Below the pieces are notes generated by a model, which was given only the letters and a program-made list of their open reading frames with translations, was not told the origin of the DNA and made no database searches. Position numbers and translations under genes: made by a program. Shown here in pieces: positions 1 to 5,630 of a stretch of DNA of 9,600 bases. The stretch comes from Acidobacteriota bacterium (GTDB lineage: Bacteria > Acidobacteriota > Terriglobia > Terriglobales > Acidobacteriaceae), in assembly GCA_021810815.1 (NCBI GenBank), contig JAJZHR010000057.1:1-9600 (forward strand). The letters run 5' to 3'. Position 1 is the first letter of the stretch, and each line of letters starts with the position of its first letter.

Positions 1-66
1 GATTCGCCGTCAGCTCCCTGCGATAGGCTGCTGGAAAGAGCCGTCAGCGCAGGTTTGTCCCTGCCT

Positions 67-98
67 GGGACTGCGCCCGGGACTGCGGCGGGGACTGG
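67..98. repeat. 12-bp tandem repeat just downstream of the PDZ gene
   Basis: The unit GGGACTGCGCCC (67-78) is followed by GGGACTGCGGCG (79-90) and a partial GGGACTGG (91-98). The block ends one base before the stop codon of the minus-strand PDZ gene, so it lies in that gene's 3' region. No T run follows, so it is not a typical terminator. A 9-bp direct repeat GCCGTCAGC (6-14 and 40-48) lies further left. I see no gene in 1-98. Confidence 0.6.
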
Positions 99-1121
99 CT
101 ATTTCTTCTTCGGGGCTCCGGGTGTGATGTTCAGGGTCTGTTCCTGCTTGTTGCGCAGAACGGTCACCTGCACGGGCTTGCCCTTGTGCTCGCGCATGGA
201 GCGGAGCCAGTCGTTCGGCTGCGTGACCTCGGCCGAGTCCACCTTCACCACCACGTCGCCAGCCTTCAGGCCAGCCGCCGCAGCGGGGCTGTTCGCGTCC
301 ACGCTCTTCACCAGCAGGCCTGTGCCGGATTTTGCCCCAAAGTACGCTGCCAACTGCGGCCCCAGGCTGTCGAGCATGGCCCCGGTGTAGGCGGAATGGA
401 AGGAAAACATCGGCAGGAAGATGGAACTGCGCAGGCTGCTCTCAGAGTTCGAGCCGCCGCCGCCGCTGCTTTGGCCGCTGCCGGAAAGGAAGCCCGGGCT
501 TGCCGAGGCCGATGCTGGCCCTCCAATCCGCGGAGCGGGAGTGGCCTGGGGATCGGGGACCGAGAAGTGCTGCTCCCATGCCTCGCGCTCCACATCGGCG
601 CGGTTGGCCAGTTGCACGGTCACGGATTGCTGCTGCCCGTCGCGGCTGATGACAAGAACAACGGTATGGCCGGGCGGCGTCTCCCGCAGCAGGCGGCGCA
701 ACTGATCCTGGCCCGCGATCGGCTGCCCGTTCATCTGGAGCACCACATCCCTCTCGCGCAGGCCCACCTTCCCGGCGGGGCCATCGTGGTCCACGGTGGT
801 GATCTCAGCGCCGTGTGCCTCCTTCAGCTTCAGCTCGCCAAGCTCTTCCTGGCTCACATCGCGCAGGTCCACCCCGAGGTAGCTCTGCGACTTCGCGAGG
901 ATATACATGGGTTGGCCGTTCAGCGTTTCGACGGCGATCAACAGAGACAGAGGATCCGGCGCGCTGATTGCGGCCCAGGATTGCAAAAGCTCTGGCTGCG
1001 CGCGCAAAGGCGCGGCGGGCGCAGACAGAGCCAGCACTGGGGAGGGCAGCAGAAGCGCAGAGGCGGCGAAGCCAAGCGCGACCATCGTTGCAATCGGCAG
1101 AAGGACGACTTTGTGATTCAT
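99..1121 (-). CDS. Exported protein with two PDZ domains, no protease domain
   Basis: The product is 340 aa. A hydrophobic N-terminal segment (about 5-31) ending in Ala/Ser/Pro-rich sequence looks like a Sec signal peptide, so the mature protein should act in the periplasm. PDZ 1 spans about 79-172 (YLGVDL start, then GPAGKVGLRERDVVLQMNG) and PDZ 2 about 252-333 (SPAAAAGLKAGDVVVKVDS). They are joined by a Pro/Ala/Ser/Gly-rich linker (about 190-230). The arrangement resembles the PDZ tail of DegP/HtrA proteases, but no His-Asp-Ser protease domain is present, so it probably binds peptides rather than cutting them. The start is chosen at 1121 because GAGAGG lies 5 nt upstream; an in-frame ATG at 1148 has no Shine-Dalgarno. 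It is the last gene after the sigma and anti-sigma genes, suggesting a role in envelope sensing (inference). The peptide partner is unknown. Confidence 0.88.
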   Translation of the reverse strand: MNHKVVLLPIATMVALGFAASALLLPSPVLALSAPAAPLRAQPELLQSWAAISAPDPLSLLIAVETLNGQPMYILAKSQSYLGVDLRDVSQEELGELKLKEAHGAEITTVDHDGPAGKVGLRERDVVLQMNGQPIAGQDQLRRLLRETPPGHTVVLVISRDGQQQSVTVQLANRADVEREAWEQHFSVPDPQATPAPRIGGPASASASPGFLSGSGQSSGGGGSNSESSLRSSIFLPMFSFHSAYTGAMLDSLGPQLAAYFGAKSGTGLLVKSVDANSPAAAAGLKAGDVVVKVDSAEVTQPNDWLRSMREHKGKPVQVTVLRNKQEQTLNITPGAPKKK

Positions 1122-1126
1122 GCAAG

Positions 1127-1132
1127 CCTCTC
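1127..1132 (-). promoter_or_regulatory. Ribosome binding site that sets the PDZ gene start
   Basis: GAGAGG on the minus strand lies 5 nt before the ATG at 1121. It lies inside the alternative reading frame that would start at 1148, and so favours the downstream start. Confidence 0.65.
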
Positions 1133-1183
1133 GAAGCGGATGACGCATCGTTTGCTGTCTTTGATCGTCATAGATGCCTGCGT

Positions 1184-1212
1184 CGCATACGAACTGCGGG
1201 GAGGGATTTCAA
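1184..1212 (-). promoter_or_regulatory. Possible housekeeping-type promoter of the PDZ gene
   Basis: On the minus strand TTGAAA (1207-1212, 5/6 match to the -35 consensus) is followed after exactly 17 nt by TATGCG (1184-1189, only 3/6 match to the -10 consensus). It lies in the 156-nt gap between the anti-sigma gene and the PDZ gene and would let the PDZ gene be expressed separately. Pattern match only. Confidence 0.3.
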
Positions 1213-1277
1213 TCCGGCTTCTTGTTCCTGATCCATATCCGTCCGCGCGAATCCGTGGCGAGCGTTCGCAGTTGTCC

Positions 1278-2246
1278 TCACTGGATGTCGGAAACCTGTT
1301 CCAGCACCTGTCGCGAAGTGTTCCGTATGTAAGGGCTGTCGTCCTGCGTGCTCACCGTGTGCAGCACCTGGCGAACGCTGGAGTCGGCCTGCACGGGAGC
1401 GAGCAGATTGATGGCTGCGGTGCGGACATTGGCGTTCGGATCCTGCAGCAGAGCCTCCAGCACGGCGTCGCGAACCCGGGTGTCCTCTGCGATGTAGCGC
1501 TGCAAGCCCTCCAGCGCCTTCTCGCGAACGGCGGAGCTCTTGTCATACCGCAGGGCGACCATCAGGGCCGTGCGCACCGCGCCTCCGCCTTCCGGCGCGT
1601 TCCCGCATTCATGGCCGGCCTTGCACTCGCTGGCCAGCAGGGCGACGGAGTCGGCGCGGACGCCGCTGTTGGAGGGGCTGCTCGCGGCCAGCAGCAGCAG
1701 TTGGCGAATCTGCGGGTCGGCCAGCGATCCCTGGATGCTCTCTGGCACAGATCGCGTGTAGTTCACCTGCACCAGGTCCGAGTCCGGCGTCGGCACAATG
1801 CTGCTCACGCCCGTAACGCTTCCGCTGGCGGCGCTGCTCAGGATCATGGTCGGATGCTTGGCTGCGGCTGCGCGGTCCGCCTGATAGTGGCCCGTGAAAT
1901 GGCCTCCGGCGAATCCCGCGAAGAGCAGAGCGGAGGCGAAGACCGGGGCGGTGCGGAACTGGCCGGTCCAGATGTTGAAGAAGTTCCGGATGCGGCTGAT
2001 GGGACTGTGCGCCGGCATGGTGTCCAGCGCTTCTTCCAGGCGGATGCGCGACTGCGCCAGCAAGTTCGGCGTTGGCTCGGCCATCGGCGCCATGGACATC
2101 GCGCTTTGCAGGGCCTGGGTCACCTGGAACTCGCGCTGGCAGGCTTCGCAGGCCGATAGATGCTGCTCCAGTTCGTGGACGCCTTCGTCCGGCAGTTCGC
2201 CGTAGGAGTAAAGAATGATGTTCTGCTGCGCCAACTCGCATTTCAT
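1278..2246 (-). CDS. Zinc-finger anti-sigma factor with membrane helix and HEAT repeats
   Basis: The product is 322 aa in three parts. Residues 1-40 form a zinc-binding anti-sigma (ZAS-type) domain: Cys3 and the signature His29-x3-Cys33-x2-Cys36. A single hydrophobic helix lies at about 99-117. The C-terminal half (about 176-318) has alpha-helical repeats of HEAT type with recurring 'VR..A...L' patterns (RADSVALLAS, VREKALEGL, VRTAAINLL). The likely topology is a cytoplasmic zinc domain holding the sigma factor, with the repeats outside. Outside the membrane are two close cysteines, Cys208 and Cys214. The start at 2246 is well supported by AAGGAG 7 nt upstream; the open frame continues 33 codons further up without a good ribosome site. 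It follows the ECF sigma gene by 183 nt, the usual sigma-then-anti-sigma order. Which signal releases the sigma factor cannot be read from sequence. Confidence 0.88.
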   Translation of the reverse strand: MKCELAQQNIILYSYGELPDEGVHELEQHLSACEACQREFQVTQALQSAMSMAPMAEPTPNLLAQSRIRLEEALDTMPAHSPISRIRNFFNIWTGQFRTAPVFASALLFAGFAGGHFTGHYQADRAAAAKHPTMILSSAASGSVTGVSSIVPTPDSDLVQVNYTRSVPESIQGSLADPQIRQLLLLAASSPSNSGVRADSVALLASECKAGHECGNAPEGGGAVRTALMVALRYDKSSAVREKALEGLQRYIAEDTRVRDAVLEALLQDPNANVRTAAINLLAPVQADSSVRQVLHTVSTQDDSPYIRNTSRQVLEQVSDIQ

Positions 2247-2253
2247 GGTGGTG

Positions 2254-2259
2254 CTCCTT
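2254..2259 (-). promoter_or_regulatory. Strong ribosome binding site that sets the anti-sigma start
   Basis: AAGGAG on the minus strand, 7 nt before the ATG at 2246. It is close to the ideal anti-16S match and spacing, and rules in favour of this start over the upstream in-frame ATG at 2345. Confidence 0.8.
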
Positions 2260-2350
2260 GCATCTTCCGGATGCTGCGCCCGACTTGCAGGCCCGGATCC
2301 GGAGTCCGACCTCAATTTGAAGTTCTGTTGCCGTTGGTCGTTCAATCTCA

Positions 2351-2366
2351 GAGGCTTCAGCCCCTT
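2351..2366. repeat. Small TTCA-loop palindrome in the sigma/anti-sigma gap
   Basis: GGC-TTCA-GCC with flanks AGA and CCT gives a stem of about six pairs read from the minus strand (one G·U), with a TGAA loop. A T5 tract follows on the plus strand, but no plus-strand gene ends here. It matches other palindromes in this window (6984-6993, 7021-7032, 9425-9444), so I treat it as one copy of a dispersed family rather than a terminator. Confidence 0.45.
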
Positions 2367-2391
2367 TTTGTGCTGCCGTGCTGCCTGTTGC

Positions 2392-2427
2392 CTAATCCCT
2401 GGTCCCTAACCTGATCCCTGATCCCTG
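2392..2427. repeat. Degenerate CAGGGAT tandem microrepeat after the sigma gene
   Basis: On the minus strand, starting 2 nt after the sigma stop codon, the unit CAGGGAT occurs twice in direct succession, then recurs in diverged form (CAGGTTAGGGAC, CAGGGATTAG). On the plus strand this reads ATCCCTG ATCCCTG. A related CAGGATC-type microrepeat precedes serA (7077-7100). No function is apparent. Confidence 0.55.
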
Positions 2428-2429
2428 TC

Positions 2430-3200
2430 TTACGTCCTCAACTCCGCCAGATTCGCTCTCAGCTTGCGCGTCGCGCGGAAGAGCGTGTTCTTCGCCGTCT
2501 CCTCGGTGGTGTGCAGCATTTCGCCGATCGTCCGCAGCTTCAGGCCCTGGTAGTGCTTCAGCTCAAAGACCATGCGTTCCCTCGGCGTCAGCGTGTCCAG
2601 CGCTTCCAGGATTCTTGCGCCCAGGTTCTTGCGCTCCAGCTCCTTGTCCGGGTTGGCCATCGCCCGATCATCGGAGACGTTCACCAGCAGATCCATCTCC
2701 TCGCCGCTGGCGTCCAGCACGGTGGACGGGTCTTCGCGGCGAGACTTGCGGCGGCGCAGATGATCCAGGCAAAGGTTGGTGACGATGCGGTACATCCAGG
2801 TGTAGAAGGAGCACTCGAAGCGGAAGTTGCCGATGTGCCGGTAGGCCTTGATAAAGGCTTCCTGGTGAATGTCCTGGGCGTCCTGCTCATTGCCGGAGAT
2901 GTGCAGCGCCAGCCGAAGCACGGACTGGTCGTAGCGGCGCACCAGAGCGTCGAAAGCCTCGCGCGACCCGGCCTGCGCCTCGCGGATCAGCTCTGTGTCC
3001 TCGCTGCGCTGTTCCGCGCGCTGCTCGGCCTTCAACTTGGCCTGCTGCGGTGTCGGCTCCTGTCGCGCGCCTGGTTGTGTTCGGCTCGGCATCGTACCGA
3101 ACGATTCTACAGTCGAACGGGATGCGCTGGCCGATGGTCCCGGAGCTGGCGTGAAGAGGGAAGCCGAACGGTCGCCGCCCGTCATCGTCTTCGCCACCAT
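2430..3200 (-). CDS. ECF-family RNA polymerase sigma factor
   Basis: With the start used here the product is 256 aa. Region 2 spans about 84-152: EAFDALVRRYDQ, then DAQDIHQEAFIKAYRHIG (core binding and -10 recognition) and FYTWMYRIVTNLCLDHLRRR. Region 4 spans about 195-250: LTPRERMVFELKHYQGL, then a helix-turn-helix around TIGEMLHTTEETAKNTLFRA, which should contact the -35 element. Region 3 is absent, as in ECF sigmas. The first ~65 residues are Ser/Pro/Gln-rich and probably disordered. The start is uncertain: ATG 3200 has AGGAG 12 nt upstream; ATG 3212, 3293 and 3092 (220 aa, closest to usual ECF length) are alternatives. The frame stays open to 4352, but that part lies antisense to the RNase HI gene and is not coding. 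The zinc-finger anti-sigma gene lies directly downstream. Confidence 0.9.
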   Translation of the reverse strand: MVAKTMTGGDRSASLFTPAPGPSASASRSTVESFGTMPSRTQPGARQEPTPQQAKLKAEQRAEQRSEDTELIREAQAGSREAFDALVRRYDQSVLRLALHISGNEQDAQDIHQEAFIKAYRHIGNFRFECSFYTWMYRIVTNLCLDHLRRRKSRREDPSTVLDASGEEMDLLVNVSDDRAMANPDKELERKNLGARILEALDTLTPRERMVFELKHYQGLKLRTIGEMLHTTEETAKNTLFRATRKLRANLAELRT

Positions 3201-3563
3201 GGCCGGCGGCATCTCCTGCCGCTGTGGATTGCGTTTCCCTGCGCGGGAGGTGAACCCCGCAGGGTGCGTGATTTGGAGAGCATCGGCTGACATCGGCCCA
3301 CCCCGGCTATGCTGCGTTCTACATCCTGATAGACGGTCGCAGGTCTGCAAATGTGAGCCGTGGACGGCATAGGACGGCGTTTGGGTCGCCAATCCCGTCG
3401 CCCCAGCTGCCAGCCAGCCAATCCTGGCCCGACCCGTTCCTGAAAGAACAAGCCTTCCTCTCACCAGGATGGGCTGAAAAACAGCGCGGCTTTCAGCCGT
3501 GAGGTGGAATCGCAGAGCGCCTCGACCCTGGATTCCACCGTTCCTTCCGCTAAACTGCAAAGG
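3201..3563. other. Intergenic stretch between divergent sigma and RNase HI genes
   Basis: This 363-nt stretch separates two genes pointing away from each other, so it should hold both promoters. I could not find a convincing -35/-10 pair on the minus strand. On the plus side TAAACT (3551-3556, 4/6 match to a -10) lies just before the RNase HI ATG at 3564; its expected start point would fall at about the ATG, so the transcript may be nearly leaderless. The only other structure seen is the inverted repeat at 3472-3498. Confidence 0.4.
3472..3498. repeat. 8-bp inverted repeat upstream of the RNase HI gene
   Basis: GGCTGAAA (3472-3479) and TTTCAGCC (3491-3498) are perfect inverted copies with an 11-nt loop. 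No T run follows. It could be a diverged member of the GGGCTTCAGCCC palindrome family, or an operator for either divergent gene. The sequence does not decide. Confidence 0.5.
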
Positions 3564-4259
3564 ATGCCTACCCCGACCAAACCGCAATCCGGCCTTTTTC
3601 GCAGCACTGAACCCTCCCACGCGCAGTCTGGCTCCGGCTTCATCCAGGCGCACTGCGACGGAGGAGCGCGCGGCAACCCCGGCCCAGCCGGCTTTGGCGT
3701 CTACATCCAGGACGAGGATGGGACGGTCCTGGCCGAGCTGAGCGAGTTCATCGGCGTCAAGAGCAACAACGTGGCCGAATACTCCGGCCTTCTGGCCTCG
3801 CTCGAATGGGCGCTGGAGAACGGCCATACGAGGCTCCGCGTGGTCAGCGACTCCGAACTGATGGTGAAGCAGATCAAGGGCCAGTACAAGGTCGCCAGCC
3901 CCGACCTGCGGCCCCTGTACGAGGAGGCCAAGCGCAGGATCGCCCGCCTGGAGGGCTTCCGCATCGAACACGCCCTGCGCGCCAAGAACAAGCACGCCGA
4001 CCGACTCGCCAATCTGGCCATGGACCGGGGCATGGGCCGGGCTCCAGCCGCAGTTGCGCCTTCCCGCACACAGGAGAGCCGCCTCCCCGGGGAGAGAATG
4101 GCCGCTCCAGCGAAAGCAAAGGAAGCAGCAACCCCCGCGCGGGCCGTCCCCTATCCGAACGCGGAGAAGATGCTGCGCGGCTTTGTGAAAGGCGGGGTGG
4201 TGCACATTCTTGGGGGCGATTTGCCGGAGGGAGTCTTCGTCAAGGTGATTCGGGAGTAG
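3564..4259 (+). CDS. rnhA: Stand-alone RNase HI with extra C-terminal tail
   Basis: RNase HI cuts the RNA strand of RNA:DNA hybrids (primers, R-loops) in the cytoplasm. The 231-aa product has the RNase H fold at about 26-155 with the full acidic set: Asp32 (CDGGARGNPGPAG), Glu72 (NNVAEYSGLLASL), Asp96 (VVSDSELMVKQIKG) and Asp146 (NKHADRLANLAMD). It looks like the short prokaryotic RNase HI type. After the domain comes an Ala/Pro-rich linker (about 156-196) and then a compact tail (about 203-231) with GGVVHILGG and LPEGVFVKVI, not part of the RNase H fold. ATG 3564 is chosen because it starts shortly before the domain; a GTG at 3504 would add 20 residues. AAAGG lies directly before the ATG, with no proper spacing, so the ribosome site is weak. 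It converges on the cupin gene, 70 nt away. Confidence 0.88.
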   Translation: MPTPTKPQSGLFRSTEPSHAQSGSGFIQAHCDGGARGNPGPAGFGVYIQDEDGTVLAELSEFIGVKSNNVAEYSGLLASLEWALENGHTRLRVVSDSELMVKQIKGQYKVASPDLRPLYEEAKRRIARLEGFRIEHALRAKNKHADRLANLAMDRGMGRAPAAVAPSRTQESRLPGERMAAPAKAKEAATPARAVPYPNAEKMLRGFVKGGVVHILGGDLPEGVFVKVIRE

Positions 4260-4329
4260 CGTCACCGGACGTAGCAAACGGGCCATTGCCCTGGACGATT
4301 TCTGAGCATGCGACCGAAGGCTCTCGGGC

Positions 4330-4827
4330 CTACTTCCTGATGTCCCCGCCAATGCCCACCACGAAGTATTTCGCGGGGCCGTTGCCGACGTTCCTCAGGG
4401 TGTGCAGCGTGCCATAGGCCACGTAAATCGCGTCTCCGGGGCCCACGCGCTCGGCTTTGCCGTCGTGCTCGAAATCGATCTCCCCTTCGCGCACCAGGAT
4501 GAACTCCGAATGGTGGATGACGTGGAGCGGGTTGGGCGCGACTCCGGCCGGCAGCACCGACTCATGCAGATTCACCGCTTCTCCGGTGGCGAGGATGCCG
4601 CGAACGCAGTCCGCGCTCTCGCCGCCATTGGCCATCTTCCGCGTCGGCATGTGGTCCAGATGGAAGACCCGCGCGCTGGCGAGGGATGCGCTGGCGTGGC
4701 TCGTGGACGCGGCGTCCGCTGGCGTTGCGGCCGAGTGCTCCGGCCTGGCGGAAGACTGCGCCTCGGCTCCCAGGGCACCGATTGCGGCTACGGCGGAAAG
4801 TGCTGCAAGCACATCGCGACGGCTCAT
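4330..4827 (-). CDS. Tat-exported cupin-domain protein
   Basis: The product is 165 aa. It opens with MSRRDVLAALSAVAAIG, a twin-arginine signal (S-R-R-x-V-L then a hydrophobic stretch), so it should be exported folded to the periplasm. After a Ser/Ala/Thr-rich spacer (about 24-52) comes one small cupin barrel (about 84-158). Motif 1 is LHVIHHSEFILVREGEI (His102, His105/106, Glu108, then six residues and Gly115). Motif 2 is GDAIYVAYGTLHTLRN, fitting G-x5-P-x-G-x2-H-x3-N with Ala137 in place of Pro. The histidines and Glu likely hold a metal; substrate unknown. ATG 4827 is chosen because GGAG lies 10 nt upstream; ATG 4836 would leave only 1 nt. It lies 68 nt after the yqeY stop on the same strand and may be cotranscribed. 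Cupins of this form include both enzymes and sugar- or ligand-binding proteins, so no activity is assigned. Confidence 0.85.
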   Translation of the reverse strand: MSRRDVLAALSAVAAIGALGAEAQSSARPEHSAATPADAASTSHASASLASARVFHLDHMPTRKMANGGESADCVRGILATGEAVNLHESVLPAGVAPNPLHVIHHSEFILVREGEIDFEHDGKAERVGPGDAIYVAYGTLHTLRNVGNGPAKYFVVGIGGDIRK

Positions 4828-4895
4828 ATTTTCCATGCTCCAGATGCTACTTTGAAACGCTTGGTTTATCGACCCCGAACGCTGCCGCGCGCCAA

Positions 4896-5369
4896 CTACC
4901 CCGCCAGAGCGGCCTTCACCAGTTCGCTCACCAGCTTGCCGTCGGCGCGCAGGCCGCTGGCCGCGATGTGCTGCTGCACCACCTTCATCGCCGCCCCCAT
5001 GTCCTTCGGCCCCGGCTTCACGCCTCCGTTGTTGGCGGCGAGCTGGGCCACGGCCCCATTCACCAGTTCCCGGATGCGATCCTCGCTGGCCGACTGCGGC
5101 ATGTAGGCCTCGATGTAGGTCACCTCCACGGCTTCTTTCTCTGCCAGCTCCGGCCGGCCGCCTTTGGTGAACTGCTCGATCGAGTCCTTGCGCTGCTTGA
5201 TCAGCGTGGTCAGAATCTGCAACGTCTCGGCGTCGGTGAGGGGCTGGCGCTTGTCGATCTCCTTGCTGCGGAGGGCCGACTTCACCATGCGCAGCGTGGT
5301 CAGCCGATGCTCGTCCCGAGCCTTCATGGCGGTGATGATGTCCTTCTCAAGCGCGTCCTGAATGTTCAT
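4896..5369 (-). CDS. yqeY: GatB/YqeY domain-containing protein
   Basis: The 157-aa product matches the YqeY family along its whole length, whose usual size is about 150 aa. Recognisable pieces are the N-terminal helix MNIQDALEKDIITAMKARDE, the stretch RLTTLRMVKSALRSKEID, the central QRKDSIEQFTKGGRPELAEK, and EVTYIEAYMPQSASEDRI. The C-terminal part KPGPKDMGAAMKVVQQHI and the end GLRADGKLVSELVKAAL are typical. The domain is shared with the C-terminal tail of GatB, a subunit of the tRNA-dependent amidotransferase, where it contacts tRNA; the role of free YqeY proteins is not well established. GAGG lies 7 nt before the ATG, supporting the start. The gene is divergent from the aminotransferase gene, with 261 nt between the start codons. 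The cupin gene follows on the same strand. I see no clear promoter upstream. Confidence 0.93.
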   Translation of the reverse strand: MNIQDALEKDIITAMKARDEHRLTTLRMVKSALRSKEIDKRQPLTDAETLQILTTLIKQRKDSIEQFTKGGRPELAEKEAVEVTYIEAYMPQSASEDRIRELVNGAVAQLAANNGGVKPGPKDMGAAMKVVQQHIAASGLRADGKLVSELVKAALAG

Positions 5370-5388
5370 TGGAATGCCTCTTCTTTCA

Positions 5389-5427
5389 TCAGATGATCCG
5401 GAACCTGTCAGATGGTTCGGAGGATCG
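5389..5427. repeat. Imperfect direct repeat upstream of yqeY
   Basis: TCAGATGATCCGGAA starts at 5389 and TCAGATGGTTCGGAG at 5408, a 19-nt period with 12 of 15 positions identical. It lies about 20 nt upstream of the yqeY ATG and so would fall in its leader or promoter. Two imperfect copies could bind a dimeric regulator, but this may be chance. Confidence 0.3.
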
Positions 5428-5540
5428 AATTCGTTGCGCCAGAGCTTTCGCGCAGCCGCCTGACACCCTGATCTCCTGCGCCCGCCTCAACCGCCCGTCC
5501 TGCACCCGTGCTTGCCGCCCTGCGACGCTCGCTGCCGACG

Positions 5541-5555
5541 TGGGCTGGAAGCCCA
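5541..5555. repeat. Short palindrome in the yqeY/aminotransferase divergent gap
   Basis: TGGGCT-GGA-AGCCCA is a perfect 6-bp inverted repeat with a 3-nt loop. Its GGGCT/AGCCC core resembles the GGGCTTCAGCCC family seen elsewhere in the window. It lies about 24 nt upstream of the predicted -35 element of the aminotransferase gene, so an operator role is also possible. Confidence 0.45.
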
Positions 5556-5578
5556 GGCGAATCCTCCATTATAGGTCG

Positions 5579-5607
5579 CTGGCACCATCGCGGCCCGAAC
5601 GTACAAT
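5579..5607 (+). promoter_or_regulatory. Predicted promoter of the class V aminotransferase gene
   Basis: CTGGCA (5579-5584, 4/6 match to the -35) and TACAAT (5602-5607, 5/6 match to the -10) are separated by exactly 17 nt. Transcription would begin near 5614, at the GGAAGGA ribosome site. This excludes the in-frame ATG at 5610 and supports the start at 5631. Confidence 0.55.
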
Positions 5608-5630
5608 AGATGCGGAAGGAACCTGCCCAA

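Noticed and set aside
186..2159. Plus-strand open frame of 657 codons over the PDZ and anti-sigma genes
   Set aside because: It lies antisense to two genes with recognisable domains and good ribosome sites. Its product is an Arg/His/Gly/Ala-rich shadow typical of high-GC codon bias.
2298..2325. Possible ECF-type promoter before the anti-sigma gene (GAACTT, 16 nt, TCCGGA, minus strand)
   Set aside because: GAACTT fits the -35 of some ECF promoters, but the -10 match is poor, no similar pair is seen upstream of the sigma gene, and such short motifs arise often by chance.
4280..4291. GGGC-CATT-GCCC hairpin between the convergent RNase HI and cupin genes
   Set aside because: Only four base pairs and no T run; too weak to call a terminator.
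3294..4352. Upstream extension of the sigma-factor frame
   Set aside because: The frame is open but lies mostly antisense to the RNase HI gene, whose motifs are clear. The extra residues show no domain.
4402..5396. Overlapping plus-strand frames across the cupin and yqeY genes
   Set aside because: Both real genes are on the minus strand with complete family motifs; these frames are codon-bias shadows.
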